Shown here in pieces: positions 34,043-42,463 of a DNA stretch of 64,000 nt (the first letter of the stretch is position 1; every line of letters starts with the position of its first letter). Below the pieces are notes generated by a model. The model did no database searches. It saw only the letters and a list, made by a program, of their open reading frames with translations, and was not told the DNA's origin. The stretch comes from Paraburkholderia solitsugae (GTDB lineage Bacteria; Pseudomonadota; Gammaproteobacteria; Burkholderiales; Burkholderiaceae). Made by a program: the position numbers and the translations under genes. The DNA is taken from assembly GCF_013177695.1 (NCBI RefSeq), contig NZ_WOEY01000065.1, positions 62,001 to 126,000 on the forward strand, given 5' to 3'.

Positions 34043-34069
34043 ATCAAATAACTAGGTAGGCTATTTGAT
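34043..34069. promoter_or_regulatory. AT-rich palindrome ahead of the metallo-hydrolase gene
   Basis: ATCAAATA at 34043-34050 is mirrored exactly by TATTTGAT at 34062-34069 with an 11-base centre. It is about 150 bases before ATG 34217 and is likely an operator. Confidence 0.5.
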
Positions 34070-34216
34070 CCGCCCCCCTGGCTCCTGTGGTTCGCCCTCT
34101 CCGTCTATTTCTTCCCAAGTGGACTTGTCGACAAGCTACGGGCGTCACAGCGGAGCTTAGTTTGGGAAGTGCGGCAAATCCGGCAGAACGTTTTAGTTTC
34201 AAGGAAGGAGTTCTTC

Positions 34217-35116
34217 ATGATTCATACAAGGCAAATTGGATCGGCCACGCTCACCGTGGTGCGAGAGTACTCAGGCCCCTCACATGGCCCGAATCAGTTG
34301 CTTCCTGAGGTAGACCAGTCGGTCCTCGAAGCCAACAAACATTGGCTCGCCCCCGATTTCTGGATTCCCGGAGTAAACAAGTTTGTCGTGGCGCTGCATA
34401 GCTGGCTGCTCCAGGTCGACGATAAGGTCATTCTCATCGATACGGGCGTCGGAAACGGCAAGGAGCGTCCCTCCTTCGAGCGGCTGCACCGTCTCAACAC
34501 GCAGTATCTCGGATGGCTCGAGGCGGCTGGCGCTCCTGTCGAATCGGTTACACACGTCATTGCGACGCACTTGCATGCCGATCATGTCGGATGGAATACG
34601 CAATACGTCAATAACGAATGGGTACCAACATTTCCTAACGCGCGCTACTTGATGCCTCGTGAATGTCTTGAGTACATGAGTGAAGCTTACGAAGACAACC
34701 CGACCCACGGGTACAGCCTCGCTTACGCGGACAGCGTAGTGCCATTGCTTGAGCGTGGCCTGGTGGACGTCTTCGAATCGACTGACTTACTGCTAGATTG
34801 TCTTCAGGCCGAACCGGCTCCGGGGCACATGGTGGGGCAAGCCAGTCTTCATTTCGAGTCAGAGGGACAGCACGCCATGTTCTGCGGCGACATGATTCAC
34901 CATCCTATTCAGGTCTTGCGCCCTGATTGGAACTCATGCTTCGATAGCCACCCTGAACTGGCTCGGGATACCCGCCGGCATTTGCTTGGCCTCGCGGCCG
35001 ACCGCAGCGCGCTATTGCTCCCCGCACATTTCGGCAATCCGCATTGTGGCTATGTCCGACACGCCGTTAGCGGCTTTGCGTTTGAACCGGCGCCTTGGCC
35101 AGCCGCCACGATCTGA
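34217..35116 (+). CDS. Metallo-beta-lactamase-fold hydrolase (lactonase-like)
   Basis: A 299-residue MBL-fold protein. ILIDTGVGNG precedes the metal motif THLHADHVGW (HxHxDH); PAPGHMVGQA gives the third-metal His, FCGDMIHHP the bridging Asp, and PAHFGNPHCG the last His. AAGGAAGGAG stands before ATG 34217. The family includes quorum-signal and other lactonases, so opening a lactone formed by a Baeyer-Villiger enzyme is plausible (inference). The GST gene follows 107 bases downstream on the same strand. Confidence 0.9.
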   Translation: MIHTRQIGSATLTVVREYSGPSHGPNQLLPEVDQSVLEANKHWLAPDFWIPGVNKFVVALHSWLLQVDDKVILIDTGVGNGKERPSFERLHRLNTQYLGWLEAAGAPVESVTHVIATHLHADHVGWNTQYVNNEWVPTFPNARYLMPRECLEYMSEAYEDNPTHGYSLAYADSVVPLLERGLVDVFESTDLLLDCLQAEPAPGHMVGQASLHFESEGQHAMFCGDMIHHPIQVLRPDWNSCFDSHPELARDTRRHLLGLAADRSALLLPAHFGNPHCGYVRHAVSGFAFEPAPWPAATI

Positions 35117-35223
35117 CCGGGAAAACCTGATGCGCCACGCAATCGATATACGAGGTCTGGCAGCAACTTCTCCTTAGTTTGACCACGTGCCGTTCACCCG
35201 GCCATCCACGTAAGCAACAACTC

Positions 35224-35862
35224 ATGTCTAATACGTCTCCGGTTCGTCCCATTCGCTTCTACCGAATGGCCACGTCGGGCCACTGTCATCGAGTGGAGGC
35301 TTTGATGGGCATCCTTGGATTGCCGTTCGAGCCGGTCGAAATCGACCTACGCCAAGGTGACCAGCGCCAACCCGCCTTTCTTGCGCTGAATCCCTTCGCG
35401 CAGGTTCCAGTGATTGACGACAACGGCGTAGTTCTCGCCGACTCGAATGCGATCATGATTTACCTTGTACAACGCTACGCGCCCGGCACATCGTGGTGGC
35501 CCAATGACCCCGCTACGGCCGCTCGCATACATCGCTGGCTTTCGGCCGCCGCGGGCCAGTTGGCTTTTGGCGCGGCTGTCTTGCGCTTCGTCACCTTGCT
35601 GAAGCTATCGAAGCCCTGCGACGAAGAAATAACGCGCGCGACAACCTTGTGTCGTCTGATGGAGCAGGCTCTGGAGTCGGGCGGCGACGAAGCGTTCCTG
35701 GTAGATGGCATACCCACCCTGGCGGATCTCTCCATGTATGCCTATACGAGGCATTTGCCTGGCAGTGGTGTCCCGCTCGACAACTTCCCCGCAATTCGCG
35801 CCTGGTTAGCCCGTGTCGAGGCCATTCCCGGTTTTGTCCCGCTACGGGGTGTCCTTGAGTGA
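35224..35862 (+). CDS. Glutathione S-transferase family protein
   Basis: A 212-residue two-domain GST. The thioredoxin-like N-terminal domain has FYRMATSGHCHRVEALMGILGLP, with Ser/Cys near the glutathione site, and FAQVPVIDDNGVVLADSNAIMIYL with the cis-Pro and glutathione-binding Asp-Ser. The helical C-terminal domain carries FLVDGIPTLADLSMYAYT. It may add glutathione to reactive ring-opened or electrophilic intermediates, or isomerise them. It lies between the metallo-hydrolase and the second cyclase-family gene. Confidence 0.9.
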   Translation: MSNTSPVRPIRFYRMATSGHCHRVEALMGILGLPFEPVEIDLRQGDQRQPAFLALNPFAQVPVIDDNGVVLADSNAIMIYLVQRYAPGTSWWPNDPATAARIHRWLSAAAGQLAFGAAVLRFVTLLKLSKPCDEEITRATTLCRLMEQALESGGDEAFLVDGIPTLADLSMYAYTRHLPGSGVPLDNFPAIRAWLARVEAIPGFVPLRGVLE

Positions 35863-35968
35863 GTGCGACAGCCCTGACGACGGGTGAATGATGGAGAGGG
35901 CCGCGTCGACGGATCGACGCGGCCGATTGAAGTGCAGGACGGCTTTTCCCGCCGCTCCTTGCCAGTGC

Positions 35969-37021
35969 CTAAACTGTCGCCACCGGAGTAACAGGCGAAG
36001 CGACCGCGCCTGGCAGGTTGAGCGGAGGAGCGGTGAGCAGGAAACGGTAGCGTTTATGGTTGCGAAGCCATTGAGCCAGTGGTGTTAGCCGCCACAGTTC
36101 ACCCAGATGAATCCCGAGTTTGAACAGACAGTGCTCGTGAAGCGGTAAGGCCGCACAGCAGGGATCGTCACCATTCGCAGGATAAGCTTCCACCGCATAA
36201 TTATCAGCGGCGATCGCGACCACACCGCTATCGGTTATCCATTGCAGAAGTCGCTCATCGCGTCCGTCCAGCGCCGCTCCCGTGGTGTGCATCTTGCTCG
36301 GGTCGGGATCCCGGTTCATCTTGAGGATCGATTCCGAGAATCCAGTATGGAGACATAGAATGTCGCCCGTCTCGATTTCTATCGAGTCGGCGTCAAGGAT
36401 ACGCATGAAGGCATCGTAGCCCACCACCGTGCGACCAAAGCCCAAATGGTGGTGCAAATCCACCATGGCAGCGCGCCCTTGAACACATTTTTGAGCCATG
36501 TTCTCGATTCCGAGCGCCTTTGCAGACGAAGTGGAGAAGTTGCCGGGATCAACAAACACGCCCGCATCAGTTGGGCTGCTTGGCCCCACGATGTCCCTGC
36601 CCGCACGAAACCCGTTGTAATAGACTGACTCGGGCAGTCCATCGGCGTCTGCATCAAACCGCGAACCGACGTGAGACAGTCCATCCCATTGCGTCGAGTA
36701 CTGCAAATGAAGCACCACCAGGTCGTCGGAAAGGACATCCGTTCGGCCGGGATCGAAGTCGTCGAGCACGCAATTGAAATTCACGTATCCTTTGCGCAAC
36801 GTGGGGCGGATCACCGGCGGATATCGATTCGCATGAAGCGCGTTGCCCCCAGGGTAGTCGAGCGGCAGACTCAGGCAAAACGTCTCCCCAACCCGAACCT
36901 CTTCATGTCCCTTCAAAACCTGTTGCGCCGTAAGGAGGTTAAGGCGCCCCAATTGATCGTTCGGCCCGAAGTCGCCCCAATTCGAGCCCTGAGGACGACG
37001 TTTCCAACGTTCTTCAGCCAT
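35969..37021 (-). CDS. Cyclase-family (kynurenine formamidase-like) hydrolase, paralogue 2
   Basis: A 350-residue paralogue of the product of 32624-33670, aligning end to end (RWKRRPQGSNWGDFGPND, LQYSTQWDGLSHVG, ADNYAVEAYPA, and an identical PVTP-ATV end). ATG 37021 has GGAGG ten bases upstream. The two copies flank the metallo-hydrolase and GST genes. They may act on successive or stereo-related intermediates, or reflect a simple duplication. It is downstream of the BVMO-hydrolase pair on the same strand. Confidence 0.85.
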   Translation of the reverse strand: MAEERWKRRPQGSNWGDFGPNDQLGRLNLLTAQQVLKGHEEVRVGETFCLSLPLDYPGGNALHANRYPPVIRPTLRKGYVNFNCVLDDFDPGRTDVLSDDLVVLHLQYSTQWDGLSHVGSRFDADADGLPESVYYNGFRAGRDIVGPSSPTDAGVFVDPGNFSTSSAKALGIENMAQKCVQGRAAMVDLHHHLGFGRTVVGYDAFMRILDADSIEIETGDILCLHTGFSESILKMNRDPDPSKMHTTGAALDGRDERLLQWITDSGVVAIAADNYAVEAYPANGDDPCCAALPLHEHCLFKLGIHLGELWRLTPLAQWLRNHKRYRFLLTAPPLNLPGAVASPVTPVATV

Positions 37022-37138
37022 TCTGTGCAAGCCTCCATTTCGCCCTGAATTGCATCGCTACCTCCTTCTCAAAAGCCACAAGCGATTCATGCGGCTTTTG
37101 TACGAAAGCCTTTTGTTGCCGCGCTCCACAGACACATC

Positions 37139-37158
37139 CAGGTGAAATATCTCACCTG
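37139..37158. promoter_or_regulatory. Inverted repeat CAGGTGA-N6-TCACCTG
   Basis: A perfect 7-bp inverted repeat lies about 120 bases upstream of the second cyclase-family gene (minus strand) and looks like an operator. A separate perfect palindrome CACCCGA-AA-TCGGGTG at 37199-37214, just after the hydrolase stop, may be a hairpin terminator. Confidence 0.45.
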
Positions 37159-37229
37159 AATCCAGCACGAATCGGGAGCGGCGGCAGCGCAAGAACTTCA
37201 CCCGAAATCGGGTGCCCGTCGAGCGAAGA

Positions 37230-38006
37230 TTACGCCAGGATATTCCGCTTGTTGATGAAGTCCTGTGTAAGGCCTGCAGCCATGGTCGCCATCTCCAGAT
37301 GGGGCAAATGACCGCAGCGCGAAAAAATACGAACCTTGGCTTCCGCGATCGCATTGCCCCAGAGACGTGCCTGCTCGACCGACACGACCTGATCCTCTTG
37401 TCCCCACAGAATGAGTGTCGGACAAGCCAGCTTCGCCAACTCCGACTCCATCATCGGATTGTGGAAACCAGGGCCGCCGAGAAGAGAAGACGTCACCCAG
37501 TTTCTGGTTTCGATTTGCTGAATGTCCGGCGGATCCTGTGCCAGAATGCGTTCGACAAATCCCTGGTCAAAATACAACCGGCGAAGACGCTCTCCGCGGG
37601 ACGGCAAAGTCCCCAGACCTGATCCATCGGGCCTCTCGCGCATGCCGGCGGGAGCAATGAGCGTCAGGCTTTGAGCCTCCGCCGGCGCCAACAATGCAAG
37701 CTTGCTGGCAAGCCAGCCGCCCAATGAACTCCCGATCAGGTGAAACCGCCCCAAACCGGCTGTAAAGGACTTGTAGTACTCGGCCAGATCAGCGACCGAG
37801 GCAATTGAATCTGGCCTTACAACCTCGCCGTAGCCTGGATGTTCTGGCGCCAGTACCTTAAAGCGGCGCGACAAGGATTCAAAATAAGGAAGCCAGCCAG
37901 TCAACCCGGCAGCGCCATGCAAGAAAAGGACTGTCTCACCCTCCCCCCCTTCAAGCATGCGAGACCGTACCCCAGACACCATGGTGTCGCGTTGAACGTA
38001 AGCCAT
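37230..38006 (-). CDS. Alpha/beta hydrolase, probable ester hydrolase partner of the BVMO
   Basis: A 258-residue hydrolase: VLFLHGAAGLTGWLPYFESL (oxyanion HG), APEHPGYGEV, nucleophile elbow IGSSLGGWLASKLAL, acid in ILWGQEDQVV and catalytic His in CGHLPHLE. GGGGTGA precedes ATG 38006. It lies 26 bases downstream of a 4-hydroxyacetophenone-type monooxygenase. In Pseudomonas hap clusters the ester formed by that enzyme is cleaved by a neighbouring hydrolase, so an esterase role is likely. Confidence 0.88.
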   Translation of the reverse strand: MAYVQRDTMVSGVRSRMLEGGEGETVLFLHGAAGLTGWLPYFESLSRRFKVLAPEHPGYGEVVRPDSIASVADLAEYYKSFTAGLGRFHLIGSSLGGWLASKLALLAPAEAQSLTLIAPAGMRERPDGSGLGTLPSRGERLRRLYFDQGFVERILAQDPPDIQQIETRNWVTSSLLGGPGFHNPMMESELAKLACPTLILWGQEDQVVSVEQARLWGNAIAEAKVRIFSRCGHLPHLEMATMAAGLTQDFINKRNILA

Positions 38007-38032
38007 TCGATCACCCCGGAAAGAAACAATCG

Positions 38033-39991
38033 TCAAACAGGTTGGTGCTCGGAGACGTCATGCTCCGCGTTCGTGACCAGCATGAAATCGTTCGGATCGA
38101 ACTCGTGCGTGATCTGCCAGAAATCGACCAGGCGCCAAGGCGATGTCATGGTCACGCGATTGCGCTTGTTTTTGTACCAGCTGGTCACCCCACGGTGTGA
38201 CCAAACCATGTTCTGAAGCTTGTTATCAACGATGTCGTTGTAGTCGCTGTAGACATTCTCGCGCACCTCAATCGTCGCGACGGCCTTTTCGACCATTTCC
38301 CGCACGGCCTGCAGGATGTAGGTCACCTGGCACTCCGTGTGAAAGATTGCGCTTCCGCCGTGCGACAGAATGGTATTGGGGCCGGCAACGATGAAAAGAT
38401 TGGGGAAGCCCGGTACCGTCATACCCTTGTATGCGCGAGGATCATCATCACCCCAGACGTCGCGAATCGACGTGCCGCCGAGCCCCCGGATCTCCATCGG
38501 CCACAATAGCTTCGATGCGTGAAAGCCTGTAGCCAGGACGAGAACGTCGGCCTTGTACTCCGAACCATTTTTTGTCACCACGCCCGACTCGGTGATGTGT
38601 GAGATCGGGTCGGTAACCAGGTCCACGTTCGGACGCTTCAACATCTTGAACCAGTTGTTATCCCGCAGGAGACGTTTGCCGTATGGCGGGTAGTCCGGCG
38701 TGCACTTGCGAAGGAGTTCCTCGTCGCCATCCAGTTCATTGCGCATGTAGGCAATGATGTTTTCGCGCATCGCATGGTTCTCGCTATTGAGCGATTGCGC
38801 CGGCAGATGCCAGTTGGGATCCATGTGCAAGGTCTTGTGGAATCCGTCCGATGCGGCCCAGAACACCAGGAACCGGGCCCACTCGTTGAAGAGCGGGATG
38901 TTTTTGAGCGCCCACCTCTGCCCATCCGACGTCGGCCGGAGGTAGTTGGCATTGCCCATGGTCCAATGTGGCGTGCGCTGGAATATGGTGAGATTGTCAA
39001 CGGCGCCGGCAACGGCAGGACCCACTTGCATCCCGCTCGCGCCCGTACCGATCATTGCGACACGTTTGCCACTCAGATCGACCCGGTGATCCCAATGCGC
39101 CGTATGCACCCTTTCACCAGCGAACGTCTCCAAGCCCTGGAAGCTCGGTGTTGCAGCGACGTTGTGTCCTGCAGCCGTGATAAGAACATTGCATTCCAGC
39201 GTCTCGGCTTCCCCATCCGACGTACGACAGGACACACGCCACCGCGCGCCTGCTTCGTCAAAATTCGCACCGTTAACTTCGACGCCAAAGCGGATATGCT
39301 GACGAAGATCGAACTTGTCGACTGTATCGTCGATGTACTTCCAGATCTCATTCTGACGCGAGAAATGGCGAGACCAGTCGGGATTCGGATTAAACGAATA
39401 CGAGTAAAACTGATTCGGCGTATCGACACCTGCTCCCGGGTAGTGGTTCTCGAACCAGGTGCCGCCAACGCCCGTATTACGTTCCAGGATGACGAAGGGA
39501 ATTCCTGCTTCCTTGAGCCGAATGCCAGCGCATACGCCCGACAACCCAGCGCCCACGATTACGACCTTGAATGCGTCGCGTCGGAACGATCCCGGATCGC
39601 TTCGCCACTGGAGCGCGCGTGTATCGACATTGCCCAGACGCAGCTCTTCGACGAAGAGCGGAACGTATTCCTCCGGCACCTCGGCGCCCACACTGGCGCT
39701 CATCATACGGCGCAAGGATCTTGGATCCGGGAGGGACGGCAGTTGAGCACCCTCTGCGGCAAACTCCTTGAGCGCGGTTACCAATCGCGTGCGAACCTTG
39801 TTCTTCAACGGCTCCGGAACAGATTCAAGAAAACTCCACGCGCCCTTGATGTGGGGCGACACTTCCTCGAGAAGTGTGAAGTCTCCAGTCAGATAGACCA
39901 GCGTCATCAGCGCCGGGGCGAAATCTGCTGTTTCAAGAGCAGAGGTTAGCGCGCGCTCATCGCGAACGGCTGCATCGAAAGGACTTGTCAT
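38033..39991 (-). CDS. Baeyer-Villiger flavin monooxygenase, 4-hydroxyacetophenone monooxygenase type
   Basis: A 652-residue FAD/NADPH enzyme. The ~135-residue N-terminal helical extension is characteristic of HAPMO-type BVMOs. VVIVGAGLSGVCAGIRL (FAD motif, GAGLSG at 147-152) follows, then VGGTWFENHYPGAGVDT, the BVMO fingerprint FAGERVHTAHWDH, the NADPH motif VAMIGTGASGMQ, and LVLATGFHASKLL near the end. It turns ketones into esters with O2. The hydrolase downstream completes ketone-to-ester-to-acid conversion. A tripartite operator-like element lies 76 bases upstream of the start. The substrate class is probably aryl or cyclic ketones. Confidence 0.93.
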   Translation of the reverse strand: MTSPFDAAVRDERALTSALETADFAPALMTLVYLTGDFTLLEEVSPHIKGAWSFLESVPEPLKNKVRTRLVTALKEFAAEGAQLPSLPDPRSLRRMMSASVGAEVPEEYVPLFVEELRLGNVDTRALQWRSDPGSFRRDAFKVVIVGAGLSGVCAGIRLKEAGIPFVILERNTGVGGTWFENHYPGAGVDTPNQFYSYSFNPNPDWSRHFSRQNEIWKYIDDTVDKFDLRQHIRFGVEVNGANFDEAGARWRVSCRTSDGEAETLECNVLITAAGHNVAATPSFQGLETFAGERVHTAHWDHRVDLSGKRVAMIGTGASGMQVGPAVAGAVDNLTIFQRTPHWTMGNANYLRPTSDGQRWALKNIPLFNEWARFLVFWAASDGFHKTLHMDPNWHLPAQSLNSENHAMRENIIAYMRNELDGDEELLRKCTPDYPPYGKRLLRDNNWFKMLKRPNVDLVTDPISHITESGVVTKNGSEYKADVLVLATGFHASKLLWPMEIRGLGGTSIRDVWGDDDPRAYKGMTVPGFPNLFIVAGPNTILSHGGSAIFHTECQVTYILQAVREMVEKAVATIEVRENVYSDYNDIVDNKLQNMVWSHRGVTSWYKNKRNRVTMTSPWRLVDFWQITHEFDPNDFMLVTNAEHDVSEHQPV

Positions 39992-40066
39992 AGGTTACTC
40001 CGATTGGGCTTTTATCTTGAGGAGATGCAAGAATAGTCGGAACAACTCCGTTCATCGGCGATATCG

Positions 40067-40093
40067 CTTGATGTGGGTAATCAGGAATCTTGA
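40067..40093. promoter_or_regulatory. Tripartite element TTGAT-N7-ATCAG-N6-TGAT
   Basis: TTGAT (40067), ATCAG (40079) and TGAT (40090) have the same spacing as the elements at 44009 and 52978. The preceding GCGATATCGC also recurs at 43999-44008. It lies upstream of the BVMO gene (minus) and the NIPSNAP gene (plus). Confidence 0.6.
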
Positions 40094-40235
40094 TAGCGGA
40101 ACGTGTCCAGATACTGACAATGACGATAACTAGCCCGCATCAAAAGGCGTGATCGCACCCATCTAAATAACTCGTTTGCCTCCACCATAGCTGGACCGTT
40201 ATCTTTCAATTTCCATCAACCAGGCGGACACATCA

Positions 40236-40580
40236 ATGATCTACGAACTGCGTCAGTACACCCCGAACCCCGGAAAAGAGTCGATCATGCGCGAGCGCTT
40301 CCTGAAGACGCTGCCGCTCTTCGAGAAGCATGGTCTTACGCTCGTCTTCGCAACGAATCCGGTAGAAGATCCGCGGCAGCTTTGGTATGTCCTGAGTTTC
40401 GAAAGCGAACCTGCGCGTGTCGCAGCATGGGCTGCGTTCCTGGCAGACCCGGAGTGGCTTGAAATCAAGAAGCAAAGCGAGGTCGGCGGACCAGTTTTGC
40501 AAGAGATCAAGAAATTCATTCTTGCCGGGGACGCCGCCGTGGTCGAAGCCTTGACGGCTTCAAAACAATCGGGGCTTTAA
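40236..40580 (+). CDS. NIPSNAP-family protein
   Basis: A 114-residue ferredoxin-like (dimeric alpha-beta barrel) protein: MIYELRQYTPNPGKESIMRE, LWYVLSFESEPARVAAWAAF and the conserved DPEWLEIKKQSE. NIPSNAP proteins accompany many bacterial catabolic operons, and their chemistry is mostly unknown. It is divergent from the BVMO gene across the element at 40067-40093 and may share its control. A 2-hydroxyacid dehydrogenase follows on the same strand. Confidence 0.88.
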   Translation: MIYELRQYTPNPGKESIMRERFLKTLPLFEKHGLTLVFATNPVEDPRQLWYVLSFESEPARVAAWAAFLADPEWLEIKKQSEVGGPVLQEIKKFILAGDAAVVEALTASKQSGL

Positions 40581-40786
40581 CGCAGCATGTGTTCGTAACG
40601 CCTCTTTCTAAACCGATGAACACTTGCTGATATTTCCATCGATGACGGTAGATGAAATTCGGTTGGCGGGAAATCTGACGTCCGATAAAAAATACCCACT
40701 AAGGGAATCAGATTTCCGGCCAACACGTCGTTCTGGATAGACGACCAAATAGCCTGCTCAATGTACATAGCACTCAAGGAGGAAAA

Positions 40787-41764
40787 GTGGCCCGCACCGG
40801 TGAGCTCGTTAAAATTGCAGTCCTGGACGACTATCAGGGCGTCGCGTTGGAGATGGCCGACTGGTCCCGCCTACGCGACAGAGCGGAGATCACCGTCTTC
40901 CGTGACAACATCTCCGATTCTCAGGCCCTTATAGAGCGTCTTGCCCCATTCAGCGTCCTCTGCGTCATGCGTGAACGCACGCCGTTGCCACGCTCGATCA
41001 TTGAGAATTTGCCACGCCTGAGGCTCATTGCATCGACAGCGCCCCGAAATCGTTCCATCGACATGGAGACCGCGAAGGAACGGGGCATCACGGTTGTCAA
41101 CACCGGCTATTCATCGACTCCCACTGTTGAACTGACGTGGGCCCTCATTCTGGCAAGCACCCGCCATATCGTCGCGGAGTCCTCGTCCCTTCGTAAGGGT
41201 GAGTGGCAGACCAAAGTGGGAGAGGATCTATACGGTAAGACACTAGCGATCCTCGGGCTCGGAAATATCGGCACTAGCGTTGCGGCGATCGGTCGATCTT
41301 TTGGCATGCAGGTAATCGCATGGAGTCAGAATCTCACGCCCGAGAAGGCGGCGGCGGCTCAAGTCAGCTACGTTTCCAAGGATGAACTCTTTCGAAGGGC
41401 CGACATTCTTTCCATACACCTGATCCTGAGCGATAGAACACGGGGGCTGGTTGGCGCGGAAGAGATCGCCTTGATGAAGCCGACCGCGCGGCTGATCAAC
41501 CCATCGCGCGGCCCCATTGTTCGCGAAGCAGACCTGATCGATGCGCTTGCCACAAACCGGATAGCCGGTGCGGCGTTGGACGTGTTCGACGAGGAGCCAC
41601 TGACGAAGGCGCATCCGTACCGGTCATTGAGTAACGTGTTGGCTACGCCGCACATCGGCTATGTTTCAGACAGTCTGTACCGAACCTTCTACGGCGATAC
41701 CGTCGATCATCTCGATCGCTGGTTGAGCAACCCGAAGTACACCGGCGAGGACGCCGTTGCGTAG
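40787..41764 (+). CDS. D-isomer specific 2-hydroxyacid dehydrogenase
   Basis: A 325-residue NAD-dependent enzyme started at GTG 40787 with AAGGAGG upstream. The Rossmann motif is LAILGLGNIGTSVA, the active-site Arg is in INPSRGPIV, the Glu lies in the DVFDEEPL segment, and the His is in TPHIGYVSD. It interconverts 2-oxo and D-2-hydroxy acids; the family also includes phosphoglycerate and formate dehydrogenases. Its place after NIPSNAP suggests that it handles a hydroxy acid released by the pathway. Confidence 0.9.
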   Translation: MARTGELVKIAVLDDYQGVALEMADWSRLRDRAEITVFRDNISDSQALIERLAPFSVLCVMRERTPLPRSIIENLPRLRLIASTAPRNRSIDMETAKERGITVVNTGYSSTPTVELTWALILASTRHIVAESSSLRKGEWQTKVGEDLYGKTLAILGLGNIGTSVAAIGRSFGMQVIAWSQNLTPEKAAAAQVSYVSKDELFRRADILSIHLILSDRTRGLVGAEEIALMKPTARLINPSRGPIVREADLIDALATNRIAGAALDVFDEEPLTKAHPYRSLSNVLATPHIGYVSDSLYRTFYGDTVDHLDRWLSNPKYTGEDAVA

Positions 41765-41962
41765 CATGCCCACGCACCGATAACGCGAATCAGGCCACTG
41801 ATCTCCCACGCCTTGCGGCGCTTTACAGCGTCCGCAAGCTCCAGTTTCTTATCCACACCATAGTCAAGAGGACGCCATGCCGGCAACGACATGTCACGGC
41901 GGCGCATTAGCACTTGTGTGCCGTTCCAATGTGAATACATCAGTTTGTAAAGGAGCTAAAGC

Positions 41963-42393
41963 GTGATATTAGGGGTTCCCACCGAAACCGCACCGGACGA
42001 AGCCCGTGTTGCGGTCACTGCGGAGACAGCTAAAAAGCTCGTTGATCAAGGCCACACTGTACGTGTTCAAACTGGCTGCTGGCCGAAGCCGAAGTACCTT
42101 ATGACCAGGTATTCGAAATAGATGTCATCAACGGCGATTTCGACCAGGCTGATGTCGCGATCATCCTCGGGGCCAACGACGTGGTGAACCCGGCGGCGCA
42201 CAACAAGGGCAGCCCGATTTACGGCATGCCGATTCTCGAGGCGTACAAAGCCAAAACCGTGATCGTCAACAAGCGCTCAATGGCCGCAGCCTACGCTGGG
42301 CTGGACAACGACCTGTTCTACATGGACAAGACCATGATGGCCTTTGGGGACGCCAAAAAGGTGGTCGAGGAGATGGGAAAAGCGATTGAATAG
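41963..42393 (+). pseudogene. pntA-pntB deletion fusion (NAD(P) transhydrogenase remnant)
   Basis: GTG 41963, with AAGGAG upstream, begins ILGVPTETAPDEARVAVTAET, the N-terminus of transhydrogenase subunit alpha. It runs about 38 codons and then enters, out of frame, LAEAEVPYDQVFEIDVIN. The second frame continues ILGANDVVNPAAHNKGSPIYGMPILEA to MMAFGDAKKVVEEM, the end of the beta subunit, with TAG at 42391. Everything between the start of pntA and the end of pntB is deleted and the frame is broken (stop at 42118). Confidence 0.8.
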
Positions 42394-42406
42394 CCGGGGC
42401 GGGACA

Positions 42407-42446
42407 GACCTCAACACTCGGGCATGGCCACCCGAGTGTTGAGGTC
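42407..42446. repeat. Perfect 16-bp inverted repeat between convergent units
   Basis: GACCTCAACACTCGGG (42407-42422) is mirrored exactly at 42431-42446 around an eight-base loop. It stands between the pnt fusion and the reverse OYE gene. No T-tract follows on either strand. It may be a bidirectional hairpin terminator. Confidence 0.6.
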
Positions 42447-42463
42447 AAACCGCAATCACTGCG

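Noticed and set aside
38774..39949. A 391-codon forward open frame inside the BVMO gene
   Set aside because: It is antisense to an unmistakable Baeyer-Villiger monooxygenase with all motifs; its translation has no family features. Long antisense frames are common in such G+C-rich genes.
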